A stretch of DNA of 64,000 bases from Alphaproteobacteria bacterium (GTDB lineage Bacteria; Pseudomonadota; Alphaproteobacteria; Micavibrionales; Micavibrionaceae): NCBI GenBank assembly GCA_017302165.1, contig JAFLCW010000001.1:1054001-1118000 (forward strand), written 5' to 3'. Under the pieces are notes generated by a model. The model ran no database searches. It was given only the letters and a program-made list of their open reading frames with translations, and was not told the DNA's origin. Position 1 is the first letter of the stretch, and the number at the start of each line of letters is the position of its first letter. Positions 37,502-46,842 of the stretch are shown here, piece after piece. A program made the translations under genes and the position numbers.

Positions 37502-37627
37502 GCACTTTTTTAACCCTCGTCTGACGAAGCCCCGGTGCGGCGCGGTGGATGAGGGGTCTTGCCTCTTTGTTCAGGCCGCGCTAACTTTCATAGACGATTC
37601 ACATTTAACCCGATCAAGGAATGTATT

Positions 37628-38263
37628 ATGGGCGAGCGCGATCCTTTAGAAGTATATAACAATTATTACGTGCCGATGGTCATTGAACAGACCAATCGCG
37701 GGGAGCGCAGTTTTGATATTTATTCCCGTCTGCTGAAAGAACGGATTATCTTTCTATCCGGCGAAGTAAACGATCATGTTTCTACCGTGATCTGTGCGCA
37801 GTTGTTGTTTTTGGAATCCGAAAACCCGACCAAAGATATTTCCTTTTATATTAATTCACCCGGCGGGGTCGTGACATCCGGCATGGCGATGTATGATACG
37901 ATGCAATATATCCGCCCCCAAGTATCCACCGTGTGTATGGGGCAGGCGGCATCGATGGGGTCGCTTCTTTTGGCGGCGGGCGCTAAAGGTAAGCGCTATT
38001 CCTTGCCCAATGCACGGATCATGATTCACCAGCCTTCGGGCGGGGCACAAGGTCAGGCATCTGACATCGAAATTCAGGCGCGTGAAATTCTCCGCCTGCG
38101 TGCCAAATTGAATGATATCTACGTCAAGCATACAGGCCGTAAGCTGACGGATATTGAAAAAGGCATGGACCGGGATAATTTCATGTCTGCGGATGAGGCC
38201 AAAAAATTTGGTCTGATTGACGAAGTGGTTGAGGCGCGTCCAGCTGTGGCTGAGGGCAAGTAA
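37628..38263 (+). CDS. clpP: ATP-dependent Clp protease proteolytic subunit
   Basis: Serine peptidase that works with ClpA/ClpX ATPases. The 211-residue product starts at ATG 37628 with AAGGAA upstream; the open frame to 37559 is discounted. Ser109 ([14 protein letters not shown]) and His134 (MIHQPSGG) are the active-site residues, with an Asp in the [18 protein letters not shown] region. No substantial propeptide is present. A terminator follows at 38313. Confidence 0.96.
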   Translation: MGERDPLEVYNNYYVPMVIEQTNRGERSFDIYSRLLKERIIFLSGEVNDHVSTVICAQLLFLESENPTKDISFYINSPGGVVTSGMAMYDTMQYIRPQVSTVCMGQAASMGSLLLAAGAKGKRYSLPNARIMIHQPSGGAQGQASDIEIQAREILRLRAKLNDIYVKHTGRKLTDIEKGMDRDNFMSADEAKKFGLIDEVVEARPAVAEGK

Positions 38264-38312
38264 ACGCATCCCTTTTCGGGTCAATTATTAATATCCTGCA
38301 GTGTCCAAAGGC

Positions 38313-38339
38313 GGGTTTTTCGCTAAAACCCTTGTTTTT
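38313..38339 (+). terminator. Probable terminator of clpP
   Basis: A 7-bp stem GGGTTTT/AAAACCC with a 5-base loop is followed by TTGTTTTTG, between clpP and lon. This separates lon into its own transcription unit. Confidence 0.65.
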
Positions 38340-38355
38340 GTTGCGTTGCGTTACC

Positions 38356-38383
38356 CTTGATTTGTTAACGAATAGACCCATGT
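38356..38383 (+). promoter_or_regulatory. lon: Candidate heat-shock (sigma-32 type) promoter of lon
   Basis: CTTGATT (38356-38362), 14 bases, then CCCATGT (38377-38383) approximates the E. coli sigma-32 pattern CTTGAAA-N13-15-CCCCATNT. It is about 64 bases before the lon start. lon is a classical heat-shock gene, which supports the call. Confidence 0.5.
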
Positions 38384-38446
38384 CATATGATATGATGATA
38401 TGTTAGGGCGTCTTAATAAGAACCATCCAAAAAGGTGAAGAAGAAT

Positions 38447-40873
38447 ATGTTGGGCATTGGATCAAAGGATCAACCAAAAGATCAGGCATTAGCGGTTTTG
38501 CCGCTTCGGGACATTGTCGTGTTCCCGCAGATGATTGTGCCGTTATTTGTCGGGCGTGAGAAATCCGTCAAGGCGTTGGAACATGTCATGCAGGGCGACA
38601 AGCAGGTGTTGCTCTTGACTCAAAAATCCCCATCCGAAGATGATCCTCAGGCACAGGATATGTATGATATCGGCACGGTGGGGTCTATTCTGCAGTTGCT
38701 GAAGCTTCCCGATGGCACCGTCAAGGTTCTGGTTGAGGGCTTACGCCGCGTCAAGATCACCAAATATGAAGAGGGCGGACAATTTTTATCTGCTTTCGTG
38801 ACCGATATCCCGGATGAAACCGTTGTGAACGAGGAAATCGAAGCCTTAGCCCGCGCCGTGGTCACGCAGTTTGAAGGCTACATCAAGCTTAACAAAAAAA
38901 TTCCGCCTGAGGTCATTGTTACCCTCAACCAAATCAACGATGCACGAAAACTGGCGGATAGCGTGGCGTCTCACTTGACGCTTAAGATCGAAGAAAAACA
39001 GGAATTGTTGGAGATTGCGAATACATCCGATCGTCTTGAAAAAATTTACGGGTTCATGGAAGGCGAAATTGGCGTTCTTCAGGTTGAGAAACGTATCCGC
39101 AACCGCGTGAAACGCCAGATGGAAAAAACTCAGCGTGAATATTATCTGAACGAACAGATGAAGGCCATCCAGAAGGAATTGAACGAAGGTGAAGATGGCA
39201 CTGATGAACTGGGTGAAATTGAAAAGAAAATAAACAACACCAAGTTGTCCAAGGAAGCGCACGATAAAGCCAAAGCGGAACTTAAAAAACTCCGTCAGAT
39301 GTCCCCCATGTCGGCCGAAGCCACGGTGGTTCGGAATTATCTGGACTGGATTTTGACTGTGCCCTGGAACAAAAAAAGCAAGGTCAAAAAAGACATCAAA
39401 CAGGCCAAGAAAATTCTGGATACCGATCATTACGGTCTGGATAAGGTTAAGGAACGGATTTTGGAATATCTGGCTGTGCAACAACGCGCGGGTAAGGTCA
39501 AAGGCCCTATTTTGTGTCTGGTGGGTCCGCCGGGCGTGGGTAAAACATCACTGGGGCAATCAATTGCCAAGGCCACCAACCGGAATTTTGTGCGTATGTC
39601 ATTGGGCGGCGTGAAGGATGAGAGCGAGATCAGAGGCCACCGCCGAACCTATATTGGCGCGCTTCCGGGTAAGGTCATTCAAGGCATGAAAAAAGCCAAG
39701 ACATCGAACCCGCTATTTCTGCTCGATGAAATTGACAAGCTGGGTCAGGACTGGCGCGGTGATCCGTCTTCGGCCTTGCTCGAAGTGCTGGACCCGGAAC
39801 AAAACAGTACCTTCAGCGACCATTACATGGAACTGGATTACGATCTATCGGATGTTATGTTCATCTGCACGGCGAACTCGCTCAACATGCCGCGGCCTTT
39901 GCTGGACCGCATGGAAATTATCCGTGTATCCGGTTACACCGAAGATGAAAAACTGGAGATCGTCAAACAGCATCTTCTGACCAAGCAATTAAAAGCGGCC
40001 GGATTGAAGAAAGGCGAACTGTCGATTGCCGATGGGGCGCTTCGTGATTTGATCCGTTTTTATACGCGGGAAGCTGGCGTTCGAAATTTGGAACGCGAGA
40101 TTGCCAATTTATGCCGGAAATCTATCAAGGAAATCTTGATGAAAGGCCGTGCCACGGTATCCATTACTTCGCGTAATCTTGAAAAATATGCAGGCGTGCG
40201 TAAATACCGGTTCGGCGAAGTGGACGATCAAGACCGGGTGGGGATTGTGTCCGGTCTGGCCTATACTGAATTTGGCGGCGACTTGCTCTCGATCGAGGCT
40301 GTGGTGATGCCGGGTAAAGATGGCAAGGTCACCACCACGGGTAACCTGAAAGAAGTCATGAAGGAATCGATCACCGTGGCGGAGATGCTGATTAAATCCA
40401 GAGCCGCGCAATTCGGGATTGATTACGAGAAACTCAAAGACCAAAGCGTCCATGTTCACGTGCCAGAAGGGGCAACACCCAAGGATGGTCCTTCGGCCGG
40501 GGCGGCCATGACGACGGCCATTATTTCAACTTTGACCGGTATCGAGGTGCGCAAGGATATCGCCATGACGGGTGAAATTAACCTACGCGGGTATGTCACG
40601 GAAATTGGCGGATTGAAGGAAAAATTGCTGGCCTCACTTCGCGGAGGAATTAAGAAAGTCATGATCCCGAAAGACAATGAAAAAGACCTGGCCGAAATTC
40701 CGGCCAATGTGAAAAAGGGTCTTGAAATTGTACCGGTCGGGACGATTGAAGAAGTGCTCACGCACGCCCTTATTCGTCTGCCAGAGCCGATTTTACCCAA
40801 AAATACAGTCGGAATTGACGGAATCCCGTCAGAATCGGCGGAAAACAAGGATTCTGGCGTAATTCGGCATTGA
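38447..40873 (+). CDS. lon: ATP-dependent protease Lon
   Basis: AAA+ protease degrading misfolded and regulatory proteins. I start at ATG 38447, preceded by AAGGTGAAG; a GTG four codons earlier (38435) is also open. The 808-residue protein has the N-terminal LON domain (LPLRDIVVFPQMIVPLFVGR), a coiled helical linker, Walker A GPPGVGKTS near residue 360, FLLDEIDKLG, and the C-terminal protease domain with Ser683 in PKDGPSAGAAMTTA and a Lys about 42 residues later. A terminator upstream and a heat-shock-type promoter candidate suggest independent, stress-induced expression. Confidence 0.97.
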   Translation: MLGIGSKDQPKDQALAVLPLRDIVVFPQMIVPLFVGREKSVKALEHVMQGDKQVLLLTQKSPSEDDPQAQDMYDIGTVGSILQLLKLPDGTVKVLVEGLRRVKITKYEEGGQFLSAFVTDIPDETVVNEEIEALARAVVTQFEGYIKLNKKIPPEVIVTLNQINDARKLADSVASHLTLKIEEKQELLEIANTSDRLEKIYGFMEGEIGVLQVEKRIRNRVKRQMEKTQREYYLNEQMKAIQKELNEGEDGTDELGEIEKKINNTKLSKEAHDKAKAELKKLRQMSPMSAEATVVRNYLDWILTVPWNKKSKVKKDIKQAKKILDTDHYGLDKVKERILEYLAVQQRAGKVKGPILCLVGPPGVGKTSLGQSIAKATNRNFVRMSLGGVKDESEIRGHRRTYIGALPGKVIQGMKKAKTSNPLFLLDEIDKLGQDWRGDPSSALLEVLDPEQNSTFSDHYMELDYDLSDVMFICTANSLNMPRPLLDRMEIIRVSGYTEDEKLEIVKQHLLTKQLKAAGLKKGELSIADGALRDLIRFYTREAGVRNLEREIANLCRKSIKEILMKGRATVSITSRNLEKYAGVRKYRFGEVDDQDRVGIVSGLAYTEFGGDLLSIEAVVMPGKDGKVTTTGNLKEVMKESITVAEMLIKSRAAQFGIDYEKLKDQSVHVHVPEGATPKDGPSAGAAMTTAIISTLTGIEVRKDIAMTGEINLRGYVTEIGGLKEKLLASLRGGIKKVMIPKDNEKDLAEIPANVKKGLEIVPVGTIEEVLTHALIRLPEPILPKNTVGIDGIPSESAENKDSGVIRH

Positions 40874-41011
40874 GTCACCTGATATTTCGGCCTACAAATA
40901 AGCATTCTGATTGACGGAAATCTGCGGTTTTTGCCGCATATGCCGTCATCACCTTTCAGACCACGGGGTTTGAAAGGATGTTTAACCGATAACCCAAGAG
41001 GGGGACGTCCC

Positions 41012-41287
41012 ATGAATAAAGCAGAACTGATTGATTACGTAGCCGAGCAGTGCGATCTGCCGAAAGCCAAAGCCCAAGAAGCCGTTGATGCGGTGTTCGA
41101 AGGGATCACGAAAACATTGAAAAAAGGCGATGATGCCCGCTTTGTTGGCTTTGGGACATTTTCGGTGTCCAAACGTGCCGCCACCACAGGCCGCAACCCA
41201 CGCACCGGCGAATCCATTAAAATTCCGGCGTCTAAGAACGCGAAATTCAAGGCCGGTAAAGAACTGAAAGATGCCGTGAACAAGTAA
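41012..41287 (+). CDS. hupB: DNA-binding protein HU
   Basis: Nucleoid protein of 91 residues from ATG 41012 (MNKAELIDYVAEQ); the longer open frame upstream is noncoding. The HU signature FVGFGTFSVSKRAATTGRNPRTGESIKIPA and the C-terminal KFKAGKELKDAVNK are complete. It lies downstream of lon, as in E. coli and many proteobacteria. TTGACG at 40911-40916 is a possible -35. A strong terminator follows. Confidence 0.96.
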   Translation: MNKAELIDYVAEQCDLPKAKAQEAVDAVFEGITKTLKKGDDARFVGFGTFSVSKRAATTGRNPRTGESIKIPASKNAKFKAGKELKDAVNK

Positions 41288-41310
41288 TCAAGCGGCTTGA
41301 AAAAGGCTTA

Positions 41311-41341
41311 AAAAACCCCGTCTTTCCGGCGGGGTTTTTTT
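41311..41341 (+). terminator. Rho-independent terminator of hupB
   Basis: A CCCCG/CGGGG stem lengthened by A-T pairs on both sides, with a 9-base loop and a run of Ts, 23 bases after the hupB stop. Confidence 0.9.
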
Positions 41342-41388
41342 ACGCTTGAAATCTGGCCGGTAAATGACTACAGATATGCGCCATTAGT

Positions 41389-41463
41389 GCGCGGTTAGCT
41401 CAGCGGTAGAGCAACTCGTTTACACCGAGTGGGCCGGGGGTTCGATCCCCTCACCGCGCACCA
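41389..41463 (+). tRNA. tRNA-Val (anticodon TAC)
   Basis: The acceptor GCGCGGT pairs with ACCGCGC, the anticodon stem ACTCG pairs with CGAGT, the anticodon TAC is at 41421-41423, the T-loop is GGTTCGATC, and CCA is encoded at 41461-41463. TTGAAA at 41346-41351 may be its -35 box. Confidence 0.97.
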
Positions 41464-41573
41464 TTTTTCCCCCCATTTTTTGTGATTTTGTTTTTGCGGT
41501 GCGTATAGCGTTTTCCGGGCGTCACTGTTACCGTTCATCGTCATCATTCATTTACCACAAAAAGGAGCAGGTC

Positions 41574-42695
41574 ATGATCGTCGGCGTCCCCAAGGAAATC
41601 AAGGCACAGGAACATCGTGTGGGTCTGGTGCCATCATCGGTGCGGGAATTCACGGCGCATGGTCATCAGGTGCTGGTCGAAACCAACGCGGGTGCGGGCA
41701 TTAATTATACCGACAAGGATTATCAGGAATGCGGCGCCACCATTGTTCAGAACGCCAAGGATATTTTTGCCAAGGCCGATATGATTATCAAGGTCAAGGA
41801 ACCACAGGCCAATGAATGCCAGATGCTTCGGCCGGATCAGGTTTTGTTCACCTATCTTCATCTGGCCGCGGATGCGGATCAGGCCAAGGGATTGATGGCG
41901 TCAAATTGCGTCGCCATTGCCTATGAAACCGTGACCGGAGCCGGGGGGCGGGGATTACCGTTACTGGCGCCGATGAGCGAAATTGCCGGACGTCTGGCCA
42001 TTCAGGTGGGCGGGGCGTATTTGCTTAAACATCTGGGGGGGCGCGGCCGTTTGATTGGTGGGTCGCCCGGGGTGGAACCCGCGAATGTGGTGGTACTAGG
42101 CGGCGGCGTATCCGGATATCATGCGGCGGAAATGGCGGTCGGCATGCAGGCCAATGTGGTGATACTTGAAAAAAACCATGACCAGATCCGGGTACTGGAT
42201 TCCCATTTCGGGAACCGGGCGCGGGTTATTCAATCATCACGGGATTCCATTGAACGATATGTTCTGAATGCTGATCTGGTGATTGGCGCGGTATTGATCC
42301 CCGGGGCGTCAGCCCCCAAACTGGTGACCAAAGATATGATCAAGAAAATGCGCCCGGGTTCTGTCGTGGTGGATATCGCCATTGATCAGGGCGGGTGTTT
42401 TGAAACGTCACACGCCACCACCCATAGCGACCCGGTGTATGTGGTGGATGATGTCATTCATTATTGCGTGGCGAATATGCCGGGGGCGGTGCCGATGACA
42501 TCGGCGCAGGCGCTCAACAATGCGGTGCTTCCTTATGCGCTCTCGCTTGCGGATAAAGGCTGGAAACGCGCCTTGATGGAAGACCCGAATTTACGCCATG
42601 GGCTTAATGTCTGCCGGGGGGAAATCACCCACCAAGGGGTGGCAGAATCCTTGAATTTACCCTATGTGCCCAGCCCCCGGGACTTAGCCGCTTAA
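41574..42695 (+). CDS. ald: Alanine dehydrogenase
   Basis: NAD-dependent oxidative deamination of L-alanine to pyruvate and ammonia. The 373-residue product starts at ATG 41574 with a strong AAGGAG site 9 bases upstream. Landmarks are VGVPKEIKAQEHRVGLVPSSV, the catalytic-Lys region MIIKVKEP, the catalytic His in FTYLHLAAD, the NAD-binding VVVLGGGVSGYHAAEMAVGM, and NMPGAVPMTSAQALNNAVLPY. It is a single gene between tRNA-Val and tRNA-Asp. Confidence 0.96.
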   Translation: MIVGVPKEIKAQEHRVGLVPSSVREFTAHGHQVLVETNAGAGINYTDKDYQECGATIVQNAKDIFAKADMIIKVKEPQANECQMLRPDQVLFTYLHLAADADQAKGLMASNCVAIAYETVTGAGGRGLPLLAPMSEIAGRLAIQVGGAYLLKHLGGRGRLIGGSPGVEPANVVVLGGGVSGYHAAEMAVGMQANVVILEKNHDQIRVLDSHFGNRARVIQSSRDSIERYVLNADLVIGAVLIPGASAPKLVTKDMIKKMRPGSVVVDIAIDQGGCFETSHATTHSDPVYVVDDVIHYCVANMPGAVPMTSAQALNNAVLPYALSLADKGWKRALMEDPNLRHGLNVCRGEITHQGVAESLNLPYVPSPRDLAA

Positions 42696-42701
42696 TTCAA
42701 G

Positions 42702-42731
42702 TTGACAGGGTAGGGAGTTCAGGGGTAGATA
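42702..42731 (+). promoter_or_regulatory. Promoter of tRNA-Asp, possibly also of nuoA
   Basis: TTGACA (42702-42707), an 18-base spacer and TAGATA (42726-42731) predict a start a few bases before the tRNA. It is the nearest clear promoter upstream of the nuo cluster. Confidence 0.6.
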
Positions 42732-42744
42732 ATCCCCACCTTAA

Positions 42745-42821
42745 GCGGGTGTAGCTCAGTTGGTTAGAGCGCCTCCCTGTCACGGAGGAGGTCGCGGGTT
42801 CGAGTCCCGTCACTCGCGCCA
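42745..42821 (+). tRNA. tRNA-Asp (anticodon GTC)
   Basis: The acceptor GCGGGTG pairs with CACTCGC through one G-T pair. The anticodon stem CCTCC pairs with GGAGG, the anticodon GTC is at 42779-42781, the T-loop is GGTTCGAGT, and CCA is encoded at 42819-42821. Confidence 0.97.
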
Positions 42822-42899
42822 TTTTCACATGGCGTTTATCTATCCTATGGCCTTCTCTTGCCTTGGCGGGGAAGGGCTTTTGCTTTATAACGTTGAATC

Positions 42900-43271
42900 A
42901 TGGCACCTGCAGATTTTTTGCTCGAATATCTTCCTATCCTGATTTTCATCGCGATTGGCGTGGTGGTATCGGGGGCGGCGGTGGCGTTATCGTTGATCGT
43001 GGGAAAACAAAACCCGGATCCGGATAAACTCTCGGCGTATGAATGTGGGTTCGACGCGTTTGATGATGCCCGTCATAAATTTGATGTCCGGTTTTATCTG
43101 GTGGCGATTTTGTTCATCATTTTTGATCTAGAGATTGCGTTCTTATTCCCCTGGGCGGTGACGTTGGGGGATATCGGCATGTTCGGTTTCTGGTCGATGG
43201 TCACGTTTTTAGGCGTGCTGACGGTTGGATTTATTTATGAATGGAAAAAAGGTGCCCTCGATTGGGAATAA
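42900..43271 (+). CDS. nuoA: NADH-quinone oxidoreductase subunit A
   Basis: Small membrane subunit of complex I next to the quinone chamber. The 123-residue protein has three membrane segments, the conserved loop [25 protein letters not shown] with the quinone-site-linked cysteine, and [12 protein letters not shown]. Upstream spacing suggests weak ribosome binding. It is directly followed by nuoB, beginning the nuo cluster. Confidence 0.96.
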   Translation: MAPADFLLEYLPILIFIAIGVVVSGAAVALSLIVGKQNPDPDKLSAYECGFDAFDDARHKFDVRFYLVAILFIIFDLEIAFLFPWAVTLGDIGMFGFWSMVTFLGVLTVGFIYEWKKGALDWE

Positions 43272-43853
43272 ATGATCATGAGCCACGAACGCACAACCAT
43301 TATCGCCCCTGAAGCCCCGTTTCAAACAAAGATCCCTGCACCCCCGGCATCGACTCAGGATGTTGTCCCGGCGGCGATGTCTAAACATTTAAGCGAGAAG
43401 GGATTTATCCTGACCTCGGCGGATGCGCTGTTTGACTGGGCGCGTACAGGGTCGCTCTGGCCGATGACGTTCGGGTTGGCCTGCTGTGCGGTGGAGATGA
43501 TTCATTCTTACATGTCCCGGTATGACCTTGACCGGTTTGGGATGATCCCGCGTCCGTCGCCACGTCAATCAGATGTGATGATTGTAGCCGGGACGCTCAC
43601 CAATAAAATGGCACCGGCCTTACGCCGCGTTTATGACCAGATGCCTGAACCCAGATGGGTTATTTCCATGGGGTCCTGCGCCAATGGCGGGGGATATTAC
43701 CATTATTCTTATTCCGTGGTGCGCGGGTGCGACCGGATTGTCCCCGTGGATATTTATGTGCCCGGGTGCCCGCCCACGGCCGAAGCCCTTGTCTATGGCC
43801 TGCTTCAGCTTCAGAAGAAGATCCAACGCGAAGACACCCGGATTGCTAGGTAA
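43272..43853 (+). CDS. nuoB: NADH-quinone oxidoreductase subunit B
   Basis: Peripheral subunit carrying the terminal [4Fe-4S] cluster N2. The 193-residue product starts at 43272, immediately after the nuoA stop; ATG 43278 is an alternative. Cluster ligands are visible in [13 protein letters not shown] (tandem Cys), [18 protein letters not shown] and [23 protein letters not shown] ~30-residue Pro/Ala-rich leader precedes the domain. Confidence 0.97.
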   Translation: MIMSHERTTIIAPEAPFQTKIPAPPASTQDVVPAAMSKHLSEKGFILTSADALFDWARTGSLWPMTFGLACCAVEMIHSYMSRYDLDRFGMIPRPSPRQSDVMIVAGTLTNKMAPALRRVYDQMPEPRWVISMGSCANGGGYYHYSYSVVRGCDRIVPVDIYVPGCPPTAEALVYGLLQLQKKIQREDTRIAR

Positions 43854-43867
43854 CAGCGTATTTTAAA

Positions 43868-43896
43868 TTGACATAATTTAAAATAAAGGCTATGTT
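43868..43896 (+). promoter_or_regulatory. Sigma-70 promoter of the Tat-exported protein gene
   Basis: Consensus TTGACA (43868-43873), exactly 17 bases, then TATGTT (43891-43896). The start would be near 43902, about 60 bases before the ATG at 43962. Confidence 0.65.
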
Positions 43897-43961
43897 CAGT
43901 CCTATTGTTTATCGTCTTAAAAACATTGTTTAACAATCAGTTATATCCAGGAGTGTATTCT

Positions 43962-44489
43962 ATGTCTGAAGATTCTGGTTTATCCCGTCGAGGGGTTTTA
44001 GGTGGCTTATTGGCCGCCGCGATACTCCCGAATGCGGCTCAGGCTCAGCAAATCCGTGTGCGGCGCTTAGTAGAACTTTTGATTTCATCGGAATCTGATC
44101 AGGCCAAACAAGAATTTGGGGCGGCTTTGGCGCAAAACCCGAAACTGAAGGATTCTGTGCTTACAAATTATGATGCCAACATCAAAGGCGATATCCGCAC
44201 TGCGGTGGATATGTTTCGTGACTATTTCCAAAAGAAAGAAGTTTTTATGGCACGCGGAGAGCCTGCCGATAACTTTTACTACCCCAGACATAGCGTAAAC
44301 CCGGCGCGTTACAGCAATTTGCCGCCTGTCGTTAAAGATATGTTGCCCAGCGTGACTCGCGATAATTTTGAGGAAAAAGCGCGGGAGGTCGAAGGTCTGT
44401 ATCGCGGTTCGATCCGGCAATCGATTATCGCTTTTCTGGACGAAGCTACAAAACCCAAATCAGCCCCGGCACCCACCCGGGCACCCTAA
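43962..44489 (+). CDS. Tat-exported protein of unknown function inserted in the nuo cluster
   Basis: A 175-residue product from ATG 43962, with AGGAG about 9 bases upstream. The N-terminus SGLSRRGVLGGLLAAAILPNAAQAQ splits into a twin-arginine motif (SRRGVLG), a hydrophobic stretch and a signal-peptidase AQA site near residue 29. The mature part is helical and charged, with YDANIKGDIRTAVDMFRDYF and RDNFEEKAREVEGLYRGS, ending in a Pro/Ala-rich tail. I do not recognise the family. It has its own promoter and is flanked by nuoB and nuoC; no evidence ties it to complex I. Confidence 0.7.
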   Translation: MSEDSGLSRRGVLGGLLAAAILPNAAQAQQIRVRRLVELLISSESDQAKQEFGAALAQNPKLKDSVLTNYDANIKGDIRTAVDMFRDYFQKKEVFMARGEPADNFYYPRHSVNPARYSNLPPVVKDMLPSVTRDNFEEKAREVEGLYRGSIRQSIIAFLDEATKPKSAPAPTRAP

Positions 44490-44576
44490 ATACAAGGGGC
44501 AATTCTTTTGGCCTTCGCCCAGTATATCCGGGGGGTATAGGAATCGGTTAAGTGTTTAAAAAATATCAAAAATAGT

Positions 44577-44605
44577 TTGAACCGACCTATTACCTTGCCT
44601 ATAGT
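44577..44605 (+). promoter_or_regulatory. Sigma-70 promoter of nuoC and downstream genes
   Basis: TTGAAC (44577-44582), 17 bases, TATAGT (44600-44605), 39 bases before the nuoC ATG. It would restore transcription after the preceding inserted gene. Confidence 0.65.
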
Positions 44606-44644
44606 GTGACACGCAGTCTTAATTCTTGTCCCGCTAGGATATCC

Positions 44645-45301
44645 ATGCAAACCCATGACCCGTTTACCAGCGTCACTGAACGTATCCAGACCCAAAAAAG
44701 TGGTATTGTTACTCATACGGATATCACCAAGTCCGAATTGACCCTGACAACAACGCGGGCGCATATTCTGGATGTTCTTCGTTTTCTAAAAGATGATCCC
44801 GCCTGTCAGTTCCATCAATTGATGGATATTTGCGGGGCGGATTACCCCGGACGGGCAGAGCGGTTTGAGGTGGTGTATCATCTTTTATCCCTCACGCATA
44901 ATCTTCGTGTGCGTATCAAGGTGAGCACGGATGAAAATAATCCGGTGCCGTCGGCGGTATCTGTTTTCTCATCGGCCGGGTGGTATGAACGCGAAACATG
45001 GGACATGTACGGTATTTATTTTGACGGTAATCCCGACCTGCGCCGTATTCTGACGGATTACGGGTTTGATGGCCATCCACTCCGCAAAGATTTCCCGATG
45101 ACAGGATTTGTGGAACTAAGATACGACACCGAACAGCGCCGCGTGGTGTATGAGCCTGTTAAACTGACTCAGGATTTCAGATCATTTGATAACATCTCCC
45201 CGTGGGAAGGGATGATGGACGTTCAATTGCCCGGGGATGAAAAGGGCACGCGCCCGCCCGTGGGTTGGACACCTGCCAAAAAAGCCGTGGGGGGCAAATA
45301 A
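44645..45301 (+). CDS. nuoC: NADH-quinone oxidoreductase subunit C
   Basis: Hydrophilic 30-kDa-type subunit of the peripheral arm. The 218-residue product starts at ATG 44645 ([10 protein letters not shown]); the upstream GTG at 44606 falls in the promoter's initial transcribed region. Landmarks are [62 protein letters not shown] and VELRYD near the C-terminus. NuoC and NuoD are separate, as is usual in this class. One base separates it from nuoD. Confidence 0.96.
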   Translation: MQTHDPFTSVTERIQTQKSGIVTHTDITKSELTLTTTRAHILDVLRFLKDDPACQFHQLMDICGADYPGRAERFEVVYHLLSLTHNLRVRIKVSTDENNPVPSAVSVFSSAGWYERETWDMYGIYFDGNPDLRRILTDYGFDGHPLRKDFPMTGFVELRYDTEQRRVVYEPVKLTQDFRSFDNISPWEGMMDVQLPGDEKGTRPPVGWTPAKKAVGGK

Positions 45302-45302
45302 C

Positions 45303-46511
45303 ATGTCACACAATTTGCCATCTGTTGATATTCAAGACGAAACCCATATCAAACCTTATACGATGAATTTCGGCCCTCAGCATCCGGCGGCACACGGCGT
45401 CTTGCGGCTTGTGCTGGAAATGGAAGGCGAAGTGGTGGAGCGTGCAGACCCGCATATTGGACTACTTCACCGGGGTACTGAAAAACTGATTGAATATAAA
45501 ACCTATATGCAGGCAACGCCTTATTTTGATCGGCTGGATTATGTAGCACCGATGAATCAGGAACATGCCTTTGCCTTGGCGGTTGAAAAACTGCTCGGCA
45601 TCACGCCCCCGCCGCGCGCGCAATATATCCGCGTTCTGTTCTGTGAACTGACGCGCATTTTGAATCATATCCTGAATATCACGACCTTTGCGCTTGATGT
45701 CGGGGCGATTACACCCGCACTCTGGGGGTTTGAAGAACGTGAAAAGGGCATGGAATTTTATGACCGTGTCTGCGGAGCGCGGCTTCATGCAAATTATTTT
45801 CGCCCTGGCGGCGTGGCGTTTGATATGCCAGCGGGTCTCGCGGCAGATATGCTGGAATGGACAGATACATTCCCCAAGGTACTGGATGATCTGGACAGTC
45901 TGTTGACGAATAATCGTATCTTTAAACAAAGAACCGTTGATATTGGCGTGGCCACGGCTCAGCAGGCTTTGGATTGGGGATTTACCGGCCCCATGCTTCG
46001 CGGGTCTGGCGTGGCGTGGGATCTCCGAAAATCTCAGCCCTATGACGTGTATGACAAAATGGAATTTGATATTCCCGTCGGCAAAACAGGGGATTGTTAT
46101 GCACGGTATCTGGTGCGTATGGAAGAAATGCGCCAGTCGCTGAAGATCATGAAGCAATGTTTATACAATTTGCCGGGCGGTGATTATAAGGTGAATGATT
46201 ACAAGGTATCACCGCCGCCGCGTTCGGAAATGAAATCATCCATGGAAGCGATGATCCATCATTTCAAATTATTCACCGAAGGTTACCATGTGCCCCCCGG
46301 CGAAACATATACTGCTGTCGAAGCCCCCAAGGGAGAGTTTGGCGTGTATCTGGTATCCGATGGGTCTAACCGTCCCTATCGGTGTCATATTCGTGCGCCT
46401 GGTTTCGCCCATCTTCAGGCACTGGATTTTATGAGTAAAGGACACATGTTGGCCGATGTGGTATCGAATATCGGTTCCATGGACATCGTGTTCGGAGAGA
46501 TTGATAGATGA
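45303..46511 (+). CDS. nuoD: NADH-quinone oxidoreductase subunit D
   Basis: 49-kDa subunit forming the quinone-binding site with NuoB. The 402-residue protein has [76 protein letters not shown] and the C-terminal [13 protein letters not shown]. The stop at 46511 is only 8 bases before the left palindrome of the GIY-YIG cassette. Confidence 0.97.
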   Translation: MSHNLPSVDIQDETHIKPYTMNFGPQHPAAHGVLRLVLEMEGEVVERADPHIGLLHRGTEKLIEYKTYMQATPYFDRLDYVAPMNQEHAFALAVEKLLGITPPPRAQYIRVLFCELTRILNHILNITTFALDVGAITPALWGFEEREKGMEFYDRVCGARLHANYFRPGGVAFDMPAGLAADMLEWTDTFPKVLDDLDSLLTNNRIFKQRTVDIGVATAQQALDWGFTGPMLRGSGVAWDLRKSQPYDVYDKMEFDIPVGKTGDCYARYLVRMEEMRQSLKIMKQCLYNLPGGDYKVNDYKVSPPPRSEMKSSMEAMIHHFKLFTEGYHVPPGETYTAVEAPKGEFGVYLVSDGSNRPYRCHIRAPGFAHLQALDFMSKGHMLADVVSNIGSMDIVFGEIDR

Positions 46512-46519
46512 AAGATAAA

Positions 46520-46547
46520 CGTCATTCCCGCGCAGGCGGGAATCTAG
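46520..46547 (+). repeat. Left palindromic repeat of the GIY-YIG cassette
   Basis: A 28-base repeat with an internal 8-bp perfect hairpin (ATTCCCGC 46524-46531, loop GCAG, GCGGGAAT 46536-46543), bounded by CGTC and CTAG. It resembles REP-like or dRS3-like ATTCCC...GGGAAT intergenic repeats of other bacteria. Confidence 0.85.
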
Positions 46548-46554
46548 CGTAAAA

Positions 46555-46839
46555 ATGAAAACGCCGTGTGTTTACATCATGGCCAGCCAAAGAAATGGAA
46601 CGCTTTATATTGGTGTGACATCAGATTTAAGAAAACGTGTGTGGGAGCATAAAGAGCAACAGCAAGAGGGATTTACAAAAAAATATAAGGTGAATCAGCT
46701 TGTTTGGTATGAAATTTACGAAGATATGAGCCAAGCTATCTTGAAAGAAAAACAATTAAAGAAATGGGAAAGAAACTGGAAGTTACGTATGATTGAAGAC
46801 ATGAACCCGACTTGGCAAGATTTGTATAACTCTCTATAA
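46555..46839 (+). CDS. GIY-YIG nuclease family protein
   Basis: A 94-residue single-domain protein. The two GIY-YIG half-motifs are Val6-Tyr7-Ile8 and Tyr18-Ile19-Gly20 (NGTLYIGVT). Arg28 and His32 (LRKRVWEHK) and Glu65 (ILKEKQLKKW) occupy the expected catalytic and metal positions, so the nuclease fold looks intact. It ends with the MNPTWQDLY motif typical of this small stand-alone family (UPF0213-like). It is A+T-rich relative to nuoD and nuoE. Natural substrates of this group are not established. Palindromic repeats frame it on both sides. Confidence 0.9.
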   Translation: MKTPCVYIMASQRNGTLYIGVTSDLRKRVWEHKEQQQEGFTKKYKVNQLVWYEIYEDMSQAILKEKQLKKWERNWKLRMIEDMNPTWQDLYNSL

Positions 46840-46842
46840 AAA

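Noticed and set aside
45462..46157. 231-codon open frame antisense to nuoD
   Set aside because: Lies wholly inside nuoD; the sequence has no coherent fold-like pattern.
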